NCBI GenBank assembly: GCA_003184365.1
Contig: NKYR01000063.1
Coordinates: 62,001 to 126,000 of the forward strand
Length of the DNA stretch: 64,000 nt
Source: Evernia prunastri
Taxonomy: Eukaryota > Ascomycota > Lecanoromycetes > Lecanorales > Parmeliaceae
Direction: 5' to 3'
Shown: in pieces, positions 1 to 10,482 of the stretch
Layout: each line of letters starts with the position of its first letter
How positions within the stretch are numbered: position 1 is the stretch's first letter
Notes under the pieces: model-generated
Database searches by the model: none
What the model was told of the DNA's origin: nothing
What the model saw: the letters and a program-made list of their open reading frames with translations, nothing else
Program-made: the position numbers and the translations under genes

Positions 1-1374
1 CCCCGAGACTTGTCGAGCATCTTGTGCGATGATCCAGGGACTGAGAGGTTTTGAGCCTTATGTCCGAACTTTACTGTAGTACAATAGCATACCATAGAGC
101 AGAGCTCGTCTGACCGCCGTTCTGAGAGCAGACATTCTACTCGTTGACTTGTGCAGAAATACTAAATTTGCAAACCGGAACGCACAATCACTTTTCTCGG
201 ACAGATTCTGAACAGCACTGTGATAAGGCAGACGCCGAATCGCCTGTCTCATTTAAATTTCGTACTCGTACTCAGCATTTCGCCTCGGAAGGGAGGTTAT
301 CTAGCCCTAGATCTAGACCAAGGTAGTCATGATAACGATGGTACCTTATAGGAAAGACCTGATTCTTACGAACGGTTGTCAAATGGTTTTTGTACCCCAA
401 CGGTATAGACATGCTTTGAATTAGTGAAAACAGTATTTAAACTATTCAAAAACTTTCACTATTTGAAATTTTCAATGACTAAAAAATGAAAACTGTTTTT
501 AATTATCAATGAAATATATATGACAGATTTTTTCAACGATTCTAATTATCTTGACGGTTGATTCTCACAGACTGAAGTGTATATATATACTATCAATTAT
601 GTGATTTAAGGTTAAGCGAGAGACTCGGAATCTCTGTCTACTTTCTTACATCAACGTCGCAAAGAAGAAGACTTCAGAATCAATCGATTCAGACGATTTC
701 CTCGCGGGGGTGCACTTCCGGGATATGACGGGGGTTGTTGTGGAAGGGTGAAGGGTGGAGGATGGGGCGTAGGGGGTGTGTGAGGAGAGTGGTAGCTATA
801 CTATTGTGGACCCTGGAAATTTTGAATACACGCTAAGCTTACCGAAATACATGATTTCATAGATCAAATCTAATAGTTCAGAAGGCATAGAAGGAGACAA
901 TCACGGAAACAATAGCGGCAGACTGAAAGAGAACGGAAGTGACAGTGGTTTGTGGCAACAACTTGACAGTCAAAGACTAAGAGTTGACAACAATGATAAC
1001 ACGAGAGGATAAGTTGAAGTTTTTGTCCGAAAGGTTTCTTCAGCGCTACAAATATTCGAGGAACTCCCTGATTAGTAAAGTAGTTTACTAGATAGGCGTA
1101 TTAAGCAATCAATCAATCAATCTAATAGTTCAACTTTTTTTCAATGGTAGGAAACCGAAAACGTTTCGTAATCTAAATCATGTACAAATGGATCCCGTCA
1201 TTACCACTATTCCAGCTTATTAATCATGTGTGAACCATGTCTAAACCGTTTCTAATAATCAGGTTTGGCCCATAAGGTAGAGTTGCCACTGTTCTGCCAA
1301 TGGTTTACTCATATACCCTCTTTTAGAGTGCTTTCATTGCACAATTCCTCAGACTACTCTACATCTAGAGTTCA
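1..1374. other. Intergenic left edge with AT-rich block
   Basis: No gene is recognisable here. Bases 410-640 are strongly AT-rich with short A/T runs and a TATATATATA tract, unlike the flanking sequence. A purine-rich, G-heavy stretch follows at about 725-795, and a short (AATC)n run sits near 1105-1122. The AT-rich part may be a decayed repeat; nothing in it is identifiable. Confidence 0.5.
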
Positions 1375-1959
1375 ATGCCTTCCGTAATCCAAGCAGCCTT
1401 TTTCTTGGAAGCCCTCTCCAATGTCTCTGCCATCGTCTCCCTCATATTCTTACCCGAGCAAACCCTCAGCCGTGCTCTCACTACAAACGCTCCGTATTCA
1501 GCCGCTGAGCTGAACCGAACCGCAACGCTACTAGCCCGCTGCGTAGGCGTCCTCATCTTTGCTCTTACACCACAGCTACTACTCGCGTTACCAGACTCCA
1601 AAGATTGCGTTGGAAAACGGAAGCAAGTTTACTGGACATTAGGCTTGGGAGAAGCAGGTCTTATCCCGTTGTTTTTATGGGAAGCGTTCAGAGCTACAGA
1701 TCAGGCCAAGCTTGAATGGCGAGGGGGCTTGTCGAGAAAAACCGCGTTGCTGTGTGCGGGCATATTGGTCCTACCTTTGGGTTGGAGAGCGTTCGTCTTC
1801 GGGTGGAAGGAGCATTGGTTTGGACCTGAAGGCGGTCATGGACACGAAAAGCGAACATCAGCGGAAGGCGGTCATGGACAAGAAAAGCCAAGCTCAGGAG
1901 ACCAGAGAGATGCAGATGATCTGGTCAGGAGATGGAGTTTAGGACGGAAAGAGCAGTGA
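1375..1959 (+). CDS. Small four-helix membrane protein, function unknown
   Basis: Single-exon frame of 194 codons. Four hydrophobic stretches are visible at roughly residues 5-27, 48-72, 83-105 and 122-143, which suggests a four-pass membrane protein with a short cytosolic tail. The first helix could also be read as a signal anchor. The tail is hydrophilic and holds two copies of a Gly-Gly-His-Gly motif from a 36-bp tandem duplication (copies start at 1828 and 1864). Small integral membrane proteins of this look are common in Pezizomycotina and have no assigned role. I do not recognise a named family. The ATG at 1375 is the first in frame. There is no sign of an intron. Confidence 0.6.
   Translation: MPSVIQAAFFLEALSNVSAIVSLIFLPEQTLSRALTTNAPYSAAELNRTATLLARCVGVLIFALTPQLLLALPDSKDCVGKRKQVYWTLGLGEAGLIPLFLWEAFRATDQAKLEWRGGLSRKTALLCAGILVLPLGWRAFVFGWKEHWFGPEGGHGHEKRTSAEGGHGQEKPSSGDQRDADDLVRRWSLGRKEQ
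1828..1900 (+). repeat. 36-bp tandem duplication inside the membrane-protein gene
   Basis: Two copies of a 36-bp unit starting with GAAGGCGGTCATGGACA lie head to tail at 1828 and 1864, in frame, and duplicate a Gly-Gly-His-Gly-rich tail segment. Confidence 0.75.
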
Positions 1960-2301
1960 AAGCTTCTTCGACGAATGGTGACTGAGAGATCTATGCGTCA
2001 CAAGTATAGGTTATCTAACATCTGACGTTCAATTGTTCCTCGATTCACTCACGATGACCCTGAAGTGCTGCTTCTGCAATATCACTTTAATCAGTAGATT
2101 GTACTCTGCGCAGAGCGCTCTGATTGTGGAACTGGCTATGAGCCTGAGATACTCCTCTTCAACGTGGAGATATTGCGGTTCGAAACCCGCAGAGACCCGA
2201 CAACCAAGGCGCGCCAAATCCTCCGATTTGGATGTTCGTGGCCCGCGATGCTTTAGGGGTTCTTAAAAAGCTCGGGCTAGCATCCTACCAAAGTAAGCAC
2301 C
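1960..2301. other. Intergenic, nothing recognised
   Basis: Between the tail of the membrane-protein gene and the 3' end of the acyltransferase gene. It contains a tRNA T-arm-like word near 2170-2190 but no matching acceptor or D arm. Nothing else was seen. Confidence 0.4.
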
Positions 2302-4034
2302 TTAGTCACTGGTCAAGCTCAGCATCAGGTCCCAGACACTGTTCAAGAAATTCCGAACGTCCTCCTCCACATGATATACTCCGTCCCATTCAGCCGACAA
2401 ATTGATGGCTTGTCTGAATGTGCTAAGACGTATGATCCTATCGTGGAACTCGTCAATAATGAGAGAGCTTTGAATTTAGATAGACTTACAATGGTGGCCC
2501 ATCGGAGTTGGCGGTAAACTGCAGGTCATCGACTTCCAAGACCTTGTGGGTTTTCGTCTCGTCACAATACGAATTGGATACGTGTGTTTCGATGAGCCCA
2601 TCACTTAAGAAGAACTTCTCTCAAATATCAGCTAAAGGTCTTACACCCGGGTCTGTCGACTCACAGCATCAGCCGTCCCTTTGCCTTTGAAGGCTTCCAG
2701 ATTGACCCTATAAACACTAATCAGAACGGCATGGCTCAGTCAATAAGTGTAGACTAGATATACTTCGCCCTCGCCATATACTCTGCTGTAAAGAACGATT
2801 CAGTGAGTACCGACTTCTGGTCCCGGACCGCTTGATACGATCTGATAGCCTCTGAGCACGCTAATCCCAGCTTTCCCTGGATTTCCTCCTGGCTCGGATT
2901 GTCCGAGAGAATGTACTTTTCTACATTCCGGAACTCAATCGCATTAAAGGCTCTGCACAAGGAGATGCAACTACGCGATCTTAGGATATCTTGGTCAAGA
3001 TACCTCCGTCCATTCATGAACAGCGGAGACACTAAAGGAGCACCGGGCGCCGGCCTTTCTTGGGCTGGTTTAAACTTGAGCATCGTCATCACCATAGCCG
3101 CGTGGCCCAGATGGGTGATAGAGCACGCCTTGCCTAGTTTCTCCTTCACAGCAAGCAGTATGACCTTACTCTCTTCGACCGAAAATCGCTTGTGAATAGC
3201 TTTCGGCATATACCCGTCCTTGGAAAGGACTTTGATTCCCCACTCGCTCTTCTGTATCCGATGTGTCAGGCTAAAACCACTTCCGTTGGTAAAAATAATA
3301 CATACGGCCGCCTCGGTTAGAAGGTTGGTGAGGACCCTGATGCCCTCCTCGAATTCCTTTCCCTCAGTTCTCTGTGCAGAGTTCATCATATCAACCCATG
3401 GAATTGGGACTTTCCTTCTCAATGCATCCCAATCAAAGATCTCTTCCCTTCCGCCAACGGCATGTGCCAGAAACTTGAAGAAGCACCCCGCGAGAACATA
3501 TGCCCCAACACCATCTGTAGTCAAATGATCAGCTCGAAAAGCAAACTCAGCTGCAACCACCTTGCCCTCCTGATCTACTCGTGCATTCAAGCGCAAGCCA
3601 ACCGGCTCTTCAATCCCAGCTTGCATCATCTCGTCCTCCACGCTCTTACCGTCTTCACATGTATCGAGGAAAAGCGACCTCTTAGCCCACTCCGTAGCCT
3701 CTCTATCAGACTCCGGAATACTTAGCTCAAGCAAAAGGCTGCCATCCTCTGCTTGGCCGCTGCTGGGTTTCAAGACCACTTCTGGAAACTCCGATCGAAG
3801 TCTCAGCCAAGCGCGCTCTGCCGCTCTGCCAAATTCTGCTAGAGTCAGGTCAGAATAGAGGCTGGTGAGGGAAAATCTTCCACTGAGGAACATTTGTCGC
3901 GTGCGGAGTGCCTGACGATCCCACTTCTGTTCAGCGCCGAGGGCACGGCGGAGGTATAAATTGGGGGTTTTCAGAGCGGGGCGCCATTCGTAGAGGGAGG
4001 AATTCAAGTGCGGATTACCGGGTGGCAAGGCCAT
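2302..4034 (-). CDS. CoA-dependent acyltransferase, trichothecene 15-O-acetyltransferase (Tri3)-like
   Basis: The large first exon (from 4034 down to about 2760) encodes some 420 residues with the HxxxDG active-site motif, here His-Leu-Thr-Thr-Asp-Gly at about residue 170, of the BAHD/condensation-like superfamily. The frame closes near 2754, but coding sequence continues downstream. One short piece near 2510-2605 reads IETHVSNSY and a final piece ends LNSVWDLMLSL before a TAA at 2302-2304. The latter carries the aromatic SAEWDG-type segment that fungal Tri3-like enzymes have near their C-terminus, so the gene has at least three exons. Exact junctions between 2750 and 2450 are uncertain. Family members transfer acetyl or other acyl groups to hydroxyls of secondary metabolites. 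No trichothecene genes are nearby, so the substrate is unknown. Confidence 0.7.
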
Positions 4035-4766
4035 ACGAGAGAAACTACAAGATGAGGCAAAGGCACGATGCTCCTTTTAACGTATTTCTTCCCCGAACTG
4101 ACGGTTTGATAGAGGGAAAGCGCTAAAAATTGGATCTGACAGTGGCTTGTAGGAGAGGTCGATTTTTCCACAGATCTCAAGAACAAGAAGACAGAAAGAG
4201 AGGAGATGAAAGCGTCGCAGCTTTGCAGATTCCGTCTGAGTCACACGCTAGAAATCTAGCAACCATTGGGAAAAGGAATACACAACCCGGCTACTAACTT
4301 GTTTTCATGGTGACGGTATTTACTCCTTTTGCATTCGCTAAGCTACTGACCAACCCAAAAGTCTGCATACTTTAGCACAAGCCAAGAAGCATCCCTCCGA
4401 GAGTCATACAAGTACTTTATTAGGCGGCTGTTTGCCGCGCGCGTTTTTTGAATTTTGTGGGGAAGTGGGGGGTTTTTCAATGTCGATGACTGAATAATGT
4501 CAATCTCACAACAGCAATTTTTTGAATGTACTTCCAAGACCGACACATTTTGCGCTGACATAGGAGTGAGACAAGACTAACACTAGATAGCTTGTATTCT
4601 GTGGCCTAGAGGCAAAGCAGCCAGTAGCGCAACATCCGATCTCGGACATGATTTGGCACAATTTTGCTCGTCTACCCTTGGTGCCCTCATTAGCCGCACA
4701 CAGTCTTTCCTAACAATTTGTGCCACCGAAGATTCCTTCTTTCACAGTCAACAGCACTGATACAAG
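4035..4766. other. Divergent promoter region, acyltransferase / leuA
   Basis: The acyltransferase (minus) and isopropylmalate synthase (plus) genes face away from each other, so this 0.73-kb stretch should hold both promoters and leaders. I saw no further gene. A leucine-responsive CCGGNNCCGG element was not found by eye. Confidence 0.45.
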
Positions 4767-6855
4767 ATGCCTATGTGAGTCCCCATGCCGTGAATTAGAT
4801 GGACATCTACTAATGGTCCTCCTTACCCAAGGCTTAAGGATCCATCGACAAAGTACCGACTTTTCAAGCCTATTGACTTACCAAATCGTCAATGGCCCTC
4901 CAAAACCCTCGATACTCCCCCACGGTGGCTCGCAACAGACCTCAGAGATGGGAACCAATCTCTGGTCGATCCTATGGTAAGTATGCGCAGCAACAGCACC
5001 AAAACCGAACCGGAAAAGCATATTAGTTGACCTGTGAGGGAAAACCGCTAAAAGAAGTTGGTGTAGGGTTCGGATCAGAAATGGCGATACTTCAAAATGC
5101 TAGTGGAACTTGGATAGTACGTGAAACACACTGGTCGCTCTGTTTCTGAGCTCATGCGACGGAATTAGCAAAGAAATCGAAGTTTCGTTCCCATCAGCAT
5201 CTGAAACAGACTACGAATTCACACGCCGCCTGGTAGATACTCCGGGTGTTGTGCCGCATGATGTAGCTCTACAAGTCCTCAGTCCTTGTGAGTTGCTTCA
5301 ATGGTGCGCCAGATAAGAGATCGTATATACTCAATAAATTCGGGGACTAGGCCGGGAAGATCTTATCAAACGAACCGTCGAATCTGTTGAGGGAGCGAAA
5401 ACCGCCATTCTCCATCTTTACCTTGCTACCTCGCCATGTTTTCAGCAGATAGTGTTGAATCATTCGGAGGAGGATGGCATCGCTTTGGCTGTTGCCTGCA
5501 CCAAATACGCACGTTCGATAACGAAAGACAACCCATCCACTAAGACTCACTGGCAATATGAATTCTCTCCAGAGACTTTCTCTGATTCGAATCTAGACTT
5601 TGTTGTACGAATTTGTGAGGCTGTCAAAAATGCGTGGGGACCTTCTGAATCCAACCCAATCATCTTCAATCTTCCAGCTACCGTCGAAATGTCCACACCA
5701 AATGTCTACGCAGACCAGATCGAATACTTTTGCCAAAATATAACAGATCGAAATCAGATCTGTGTGTCACTACACACGCACAACGACCGGGGCTGTGCTG
5801 TTGCAGCTTCCGAGCTTGGACAGATGGCAGGAGGAGATCGAGTAGAAGGAACTTTGTTTGGTAATGGCGAAAGAACTGGAAATGTGGACCTTGTAACCCT
5901 GGCTTTGAACCTCTATTCTCAAGGAATTCACCCGAAGGTCGATTTCTCTGACATCAACTCCGTCATTGACGTCGTGGAAGAGAGCAACAACATACCGATC
6001 AACCCACGTGCTCCGTATGGCGGGTCGCTTGTACAGTGCGCTTTCAGTGGATCTCATCAGGACGCGATTAAGAAAGGGTTCCAAGCGCGAAAAGGGCTCA
6101 AGGACGAAGATCCATGGCTGATACCGTACCTCCCTCTCGACCCCCAGGACATTGGCCGTACATATGAAGCTGTCATTCGTGTCAACTCGCAAAGTGGGAA
6201 AGGCGGGGTCGCATGGATCATCCAGAGACACCTGGAACTCGACCTACCCCGCGGTCTCCAAATTGCTTTTTCAAAAATCGTCCAACAAAAAGCTGATGCG
6301 GTTGGGCGAGAATTGTTGGCCAAGGAAATTCAAACGCTTTTCCAAGATACTTACCACCTTAAGGGCGCCCCTCGCTTTACCCTTGTCGACTACACCATTA
6401 CACCTGATCGCTCGGTACCCTTCATCCCCGAGGAAGGTCGTAGTCAAAATACGCAAAACTCGATGAGAAGGTTTGAAGGTGTGGTAGACTGGGACCGAAA
6501 GGAGCACAGGATCACCGGCCTCGGGAACGGGGCGCTTTCCTCTCTGGCGAATGCCCTGCATATGCTCGGCATCGATCTTGACGTTGCGAATTACAGCGAG
6601 CATGCCATCGGTAAAAATAAGAACGTCCAGGCGGCCACATATATTGAGTGTACGGCAGCTGGCAGTAAGGAACGGGTCTGGGGTGTGGGCATCCATGAGG
6701 ATGTGGTTCAGGCTAGTCTGAATGCTCTGCTTTCTGCAGCTTCATCGGTGAGTGCTCAGCTTCTTCGCGGCTCTATTGGTCTTCGCGATAAGCTAATGCA
6801 ATTTCAATAGTTCATGGACAATCGACCAAACACGTCTTTGCCTGTTCGCCAATAG
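4767..6855 (+). CDS. LEU4: 2-isopropylmalate synthase
   Basis: Catalyses condensation of acetyl-CoA with 2-oxoisovalerate, the first committed step of leucine synthesis. Six exons keep phase: 4767-4774, 4832-4976, 5067-5116, 5169-5287, 5351-6747 and 6811-6855, giving 587 residues, the usual fungal length. The first coding exon is only 8 nt, and its intron has a CTAAT branch site. The N-terminus (MPMLKDPSTKYRPF) is typical. Catalytic-barrel signatures are LRDGNQ at residues 40-45 and HTHND at about 249-253, which bind metal and substrate. After about residue 430 comes the LeuA dimerisation/regulatory domain (LVDYTI, then GIHEDVVQASLNALLSAAS) through which leucine inhibits the enzyme. No clear mitochondrial presequence is seen from this start, so a cytosolic or alternatively started form is possible. 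Confidence 0.95.
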
Positions 6856-7309
6856 GGTCTTCCTTGTGTCTGGTGCATCTTTTGCAAATATCCGAAATGC
6901 CTTTGGTTGTCATACTTAGCGAATTCATCCTGAAAACGAGTAACGTATCGGCGCAAGGATGATATGGAGGGGAGATTGGAAAGGTTGTACACTTGAATGC
7001 AGAGTACATAGTTACCTAAAAGTGCAATATAGTATCCTACCAAGATCAAGATCGACATGTTTCTTCAATTGAATGGCATTGTAGTTGTTCAGCGTGACTC
7101 TGTGAAGTGATTACAAGTCCCTTATGTTGTTCGGAGGAACGAGTACCGTACAGAGTCCTCAAGAGGAGGCGTAACCTTAGAGGATTGCGCCACAGAGGCG
7201 CAATGGGAGGCCGCAACTTCTTTTCCTGTTCCTCCCCAACTACATCCATTGCGACGCAAAATACATGGAGTCTCATTGAGATTGGCTGAACGAATCAGCA
7301 CCCTTCAAA
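6856..7309. other. leuA 3' flank and PEF promoter
   Basis: No gene supported. A short minus-strand open frame with one hydrophobic stretch lies here (6804-7058), but it overlaps the end of leuA and has no other sign of coding. Confidence 0.4.
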
Positions 7310-8462
7310 ATGGCCTACAACAGCGGCTACAATCCAGATGCGCTTCCTGCGTGAGTAGCAGAGTCTAACCCCCCACATACATATCATGCACACTACTTAA
7401 ACCTTTGATCTCAGGCACGCAGAGCCAGAACAGGTATATCTCGTTTCCAGCAACTCCTCGTGCTAAAGCCAACTCACCCTCCAAAGGCAGCCCAAATCCT
7501 CTCCTCCCAACAGCAACGCAAACAATCAATTCCTCCCCATCCACAACCACCACGCCCATATTCAAACTCTAATCCCCAACCCTACAACGCTCCTCAATCA
7601 CAGTCGCAATACCAAAGCAAACCTCCTCCACAACTTCCCCAGCAAGTACAATCACAATTCGCGCCCCGCCTCTCCCCAAACACCTACAACAACGCCCAGT
7701 TCCACCAGAACGCCGTATCATCGCCCCCACCCCAAAGTTACGGCTTCGATCCCCCTCCACAAGCCCACCATGGACGTCCACCACCATCGTCTCGGCCGCC
7801 TGGGACACCAGCCCCGGGCAGCAGTAGCGCCGACGCGTCACTTTTCCCACTGTTCAAGGCAGTGGACACAGCTGGGGTGGGCCAGTTGACGGAAAGAGAG
7901 CTGGGGAAGGCGCTAGTGAATGGGGATTTTACTAGTTTTGATCCGCATACTGTTAAGATGATGATACGGATGTTTGATGCAGACAAAGACGGGAGTATAA
8001 GTTTCGAGGAATTCTGGTATATATGGCTCCTTTCTGTTCACATTGGTGAGCAGAGCTGACATATCGGCAGCGGCCTCTGGGGTTTCCTCGCTGCCTGGCG
8101 TGCCCTTTTTGATCGCTTTGATGAAGACCAAAGCGGTTACATATCTTTCGATGAGTACTCGAAAGCGCTGGTTGCCTTTGGCTACCGGCTTTCCTCCGCC
8201 TTTGTCAATCTATTGTATACGACATACGACAAAAGCGCCGATGATCGCATGAGCTTCGATTTGTTTGTGCAGAGCTGTATAATATTGAAGAGGATGACGG
8301 ACGTGTTCAAGCGGTACGACGACGACAGAGATGGGTATATCACGTTGAGTTTTGAGGAATTCTTGACTGGTATGTAACTGCGCTGCGCAGAACGAGCGTG
8401 ACAATTATGCTGTTGGAAACACCTACTAACACCAGAAAATAGAAGTACTACGTCAACGCTGA
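7310..8462 (+). CDS. PEF1: Penta-EF-hand calcium-binding protein (ALG-2/peflin/Pef1 type)
   Basis: Five phase-consistent exons (7310-7350, 7415-7433, 7487-8016, 8071-8369, 8443-8462) encode 302 residues. The N-terminal 120 or so residues are Pro/Gln/Ser-rich and disordered, as in peflin. The C-terminal half has five EF-hand units: a degenerate DTAGVGQLT loop, canonical DADKDGSISFEE and DEDQSGYISFDE loops, a degenerate fourth, and a final DDDRDGYITL. The GLWGFLAAW segment between hands 2 and 3 is a PEF hallmark. Such proteins dimerise through the fifth hand and act in Ca2+-dependent adaptor roles such as ER-to-Golgi transport and, in yeast, polarised growth. The second exon is only 19 nt. The last intron has a CTAAC branch site and leaves a six-codon final exon. 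Confidence 0.93.
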
Positions 8463-9180
8463 GCTAGTAGTCCAGCTCGAGATGATATCCAGCATTCTCA
8501 GCCAGGCGCTAGGACGCCCGTCTTCTGTCCGACAACTTGGAAAACCAGTATAGAGCCCAGCCAGACGATGATACTCATTTCTAATCTTTGCTGAGAGCAT
8601 TCTTGCCCACATATCAATACCTAGTCAGAACTGCCGCTCGGCTCTTGTTGAGCGTTCTCCACGACTAGCGCCGAAATCTCGACCTTCGTTTAACTTGACT
8701 CACACATCACACGGACAACAATAGCTTCCTCACACGCCAATCGGGAATCTTGCTATTGGAGATTGTGTTCTCTCAGGCATCTGCACGCGCTTTGCGCATT
8801 CTGCGTCGCACCTTCCCACAGGCTATTGATAGCATTCATAACATCAGCATTGCTGTCTAAGCTTCCCGCGTGGAGGTAATTGGATGTCAAAAAGGTCCTA
8901 GACAACAACCAAAGGCAGTGATAATTACTCTCTGACCGACACATCGGGCTCGCTGCTTACCATCTAATTGGAGCCTTCCTGCGGCTAAATGCTCAGTCTA
9001 GAATGCAATGAATGCGCCAAGTGAATGCTCGAGCGCGAAATCGGGGTTGAAGCAATAAGCGCAGCGTTACGATAGCAGGGCTGTTCCAGTCCGTAGGCGC
9101 AGTCTTTTACTAGCAATGGCCACGCTCTTGCGTTGCCCAGCATCGACCCTCGAGTTCAGCTTTGATGCTTCAAAGACGCC
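8463..9180. other. Intergenic, nothing recognised
   Basis: Probably the 3' end of the PEF gene and the promoter of the secreted-protein gene. Open frames here are short and show no domain or composition signal. Confidence 0.4.
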
Positions 9181-9744
9181 ATGACCCTCGCGGCCCTCCT
9201 CTACTTTTCCTTCGGCCTACTAGCCTCTTCAAGTCCGCTCCAGCTCCTCAACCCTCAACTCCTGTCCACCATCTCCCTCGATCCCACCCTGTCGTCGCTC
9301 AACCTCACCAACCACCTCCCTCTAAACGCGACCACCGTCACCGCAACGACAAACTGTTTCATCCAACCGCACGGTCCTGGTACCCCCATCCTCTTCGAGA
9401 CCAACTATAACGACTGCCTTGTTGCCGTCACAGTGCTGCTCGCGGACAAAACAGTCTCAACGCCCTACGTCTTCAGCCGCAGACCGGATGCCGAGGTGCG
9501 CCTTCCGTATACGAAGTCATTTCGTACTTGCAAGATCATCATCGACATCTTGGACGATATGGAGTGGGACAGGTTGAGGTGGGTTGATATCAGTTACACG
9601 TTGGAGGCGCCCAGAGGGGTTTTGAACAAGTGTCTTGGGCAGGGCTCATTGCCGCCGTTGGGGGGCAGGACATCGGTGGGGCCCATGGGTATCATGCAAG
9701 CGATTGTTGTTGGACAGCCGTGGAAGCCTGTTGCTATGGGTTGA
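9181..9744 (+). CDS. Small secreted protein, function unknown
   Basis: Single exon of 187 codons. Residues 1-18 form a hydrophobic signal peptide (MTLAALLYFSFGLLASSS). The mature part is about 170 residues with four cysteines, in NCF, NDCL, RTCK and NKCL contexts, spaced as two likely disulphides, and two N-glycosylation sequons (NLT, NAT) near its start. The spacing recalls a common family of unnamed small secreted proteins in Pezizomycotina, but I cannot tie it to a named domain. A role at the cell surface or as a host- or niche-facing protein is possible but unsupported. The ATG follows closely on another out-of-frame ATG at 9162. Confidence 0.7.
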   Translation: MTLAALLYFSFGLLASSSPLQLLNPQLLSTISLDPTLSSLNLTNHLPLNATTVTATTNCFIQPHGPGTPILFETNYNDCLVAVTVLLADKTVSTPYVFSRRPDAEVRLPYTKSFRTCKIIIDILDDMEWDRLRWVDISYTLEAPRGVLNKCLGQGSLPPLGGRTSVGPMGIMQAIVVGQPWKPVAMG

Positions 9745-10482
9745 GTTTCGCGGTGCTGATAGAGCGCTCTTGGATGTATGAAACGTTCAGTAATGATGAC
9801 GATAGTCCTTAACGATTGATGCTCATGCATCGCTAGAATGGATCACAGTTCATGCAGAGATGAGGGGCCAAAGAAAGCAGCAGTCAGAGCAGTATACATG
9901 TTTCGAAAATGAGTAAAACAAGCCTAGACAAACAGGTACCGTTGCCACCTCATGTCCAGCATGGATTGGAGTCAGTCACGAAACTCCGATCTTTGTGGTA
10001 TGCTCCCTAAGATCAGCGTAAAAACAAGGGGAGTTCGGCAGGCGAGGTGTCGAACCAAGTCAGGAAATCGTCTGAGCTGTACAGAATCTTCGGTTCATCG
10101 ACAAGATCGGCATCTCAAATCACGAAATGGAAGACATTTCTGCAATGCTGCCCCGAGGAGAAGTGACATTCTACAATCCTGCTATGCTCCCGTTTCCACA
10201 TCCCTTTTTGGCATCGACTCGAGAAGGTTTGTCTTGCACGTTAGGGCTGCAGGAGAAGTGCTCTAAAAAAACGGTGGAAACACCCTCGCTTCTACCTCTC
10301 TTATCGATGCTTGAAAGCTTCCGATGACCACTTTCCTGACGCCTGTCGTGGCTGGCAGGAGGTTTTGTTTCTGGGAGGGTTCGTTGTCAAAGTGATGGAC
10401 TTCTAAAGGCGGGAGTAATTCGTCAGAGCTTCTCTCTGAGAAAACCAGAATACCGGGTGAACTGTCTGAAAAGCTGTTAGCA
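9745..10482. other. Intergenic, nothing recognised
   Basis: Between the secreted-protein gene and the 3' end of the ankyrin-like STAND gene. Only short uninformative open frames. Confidence 0.4.

Noticed and set aside
2160..2200. tRNA-like T arm (GCGGTTCGAAACCCGC)
   Set aside because: The loop is one base too long and no matching acceptor stem or D arm lies upstream.
6804..7058. 84-codon minus-strand frame with a hydrophobic start
   Set aside because: It overlaps the last leuA exon and shows no family resemblance; probably chance.
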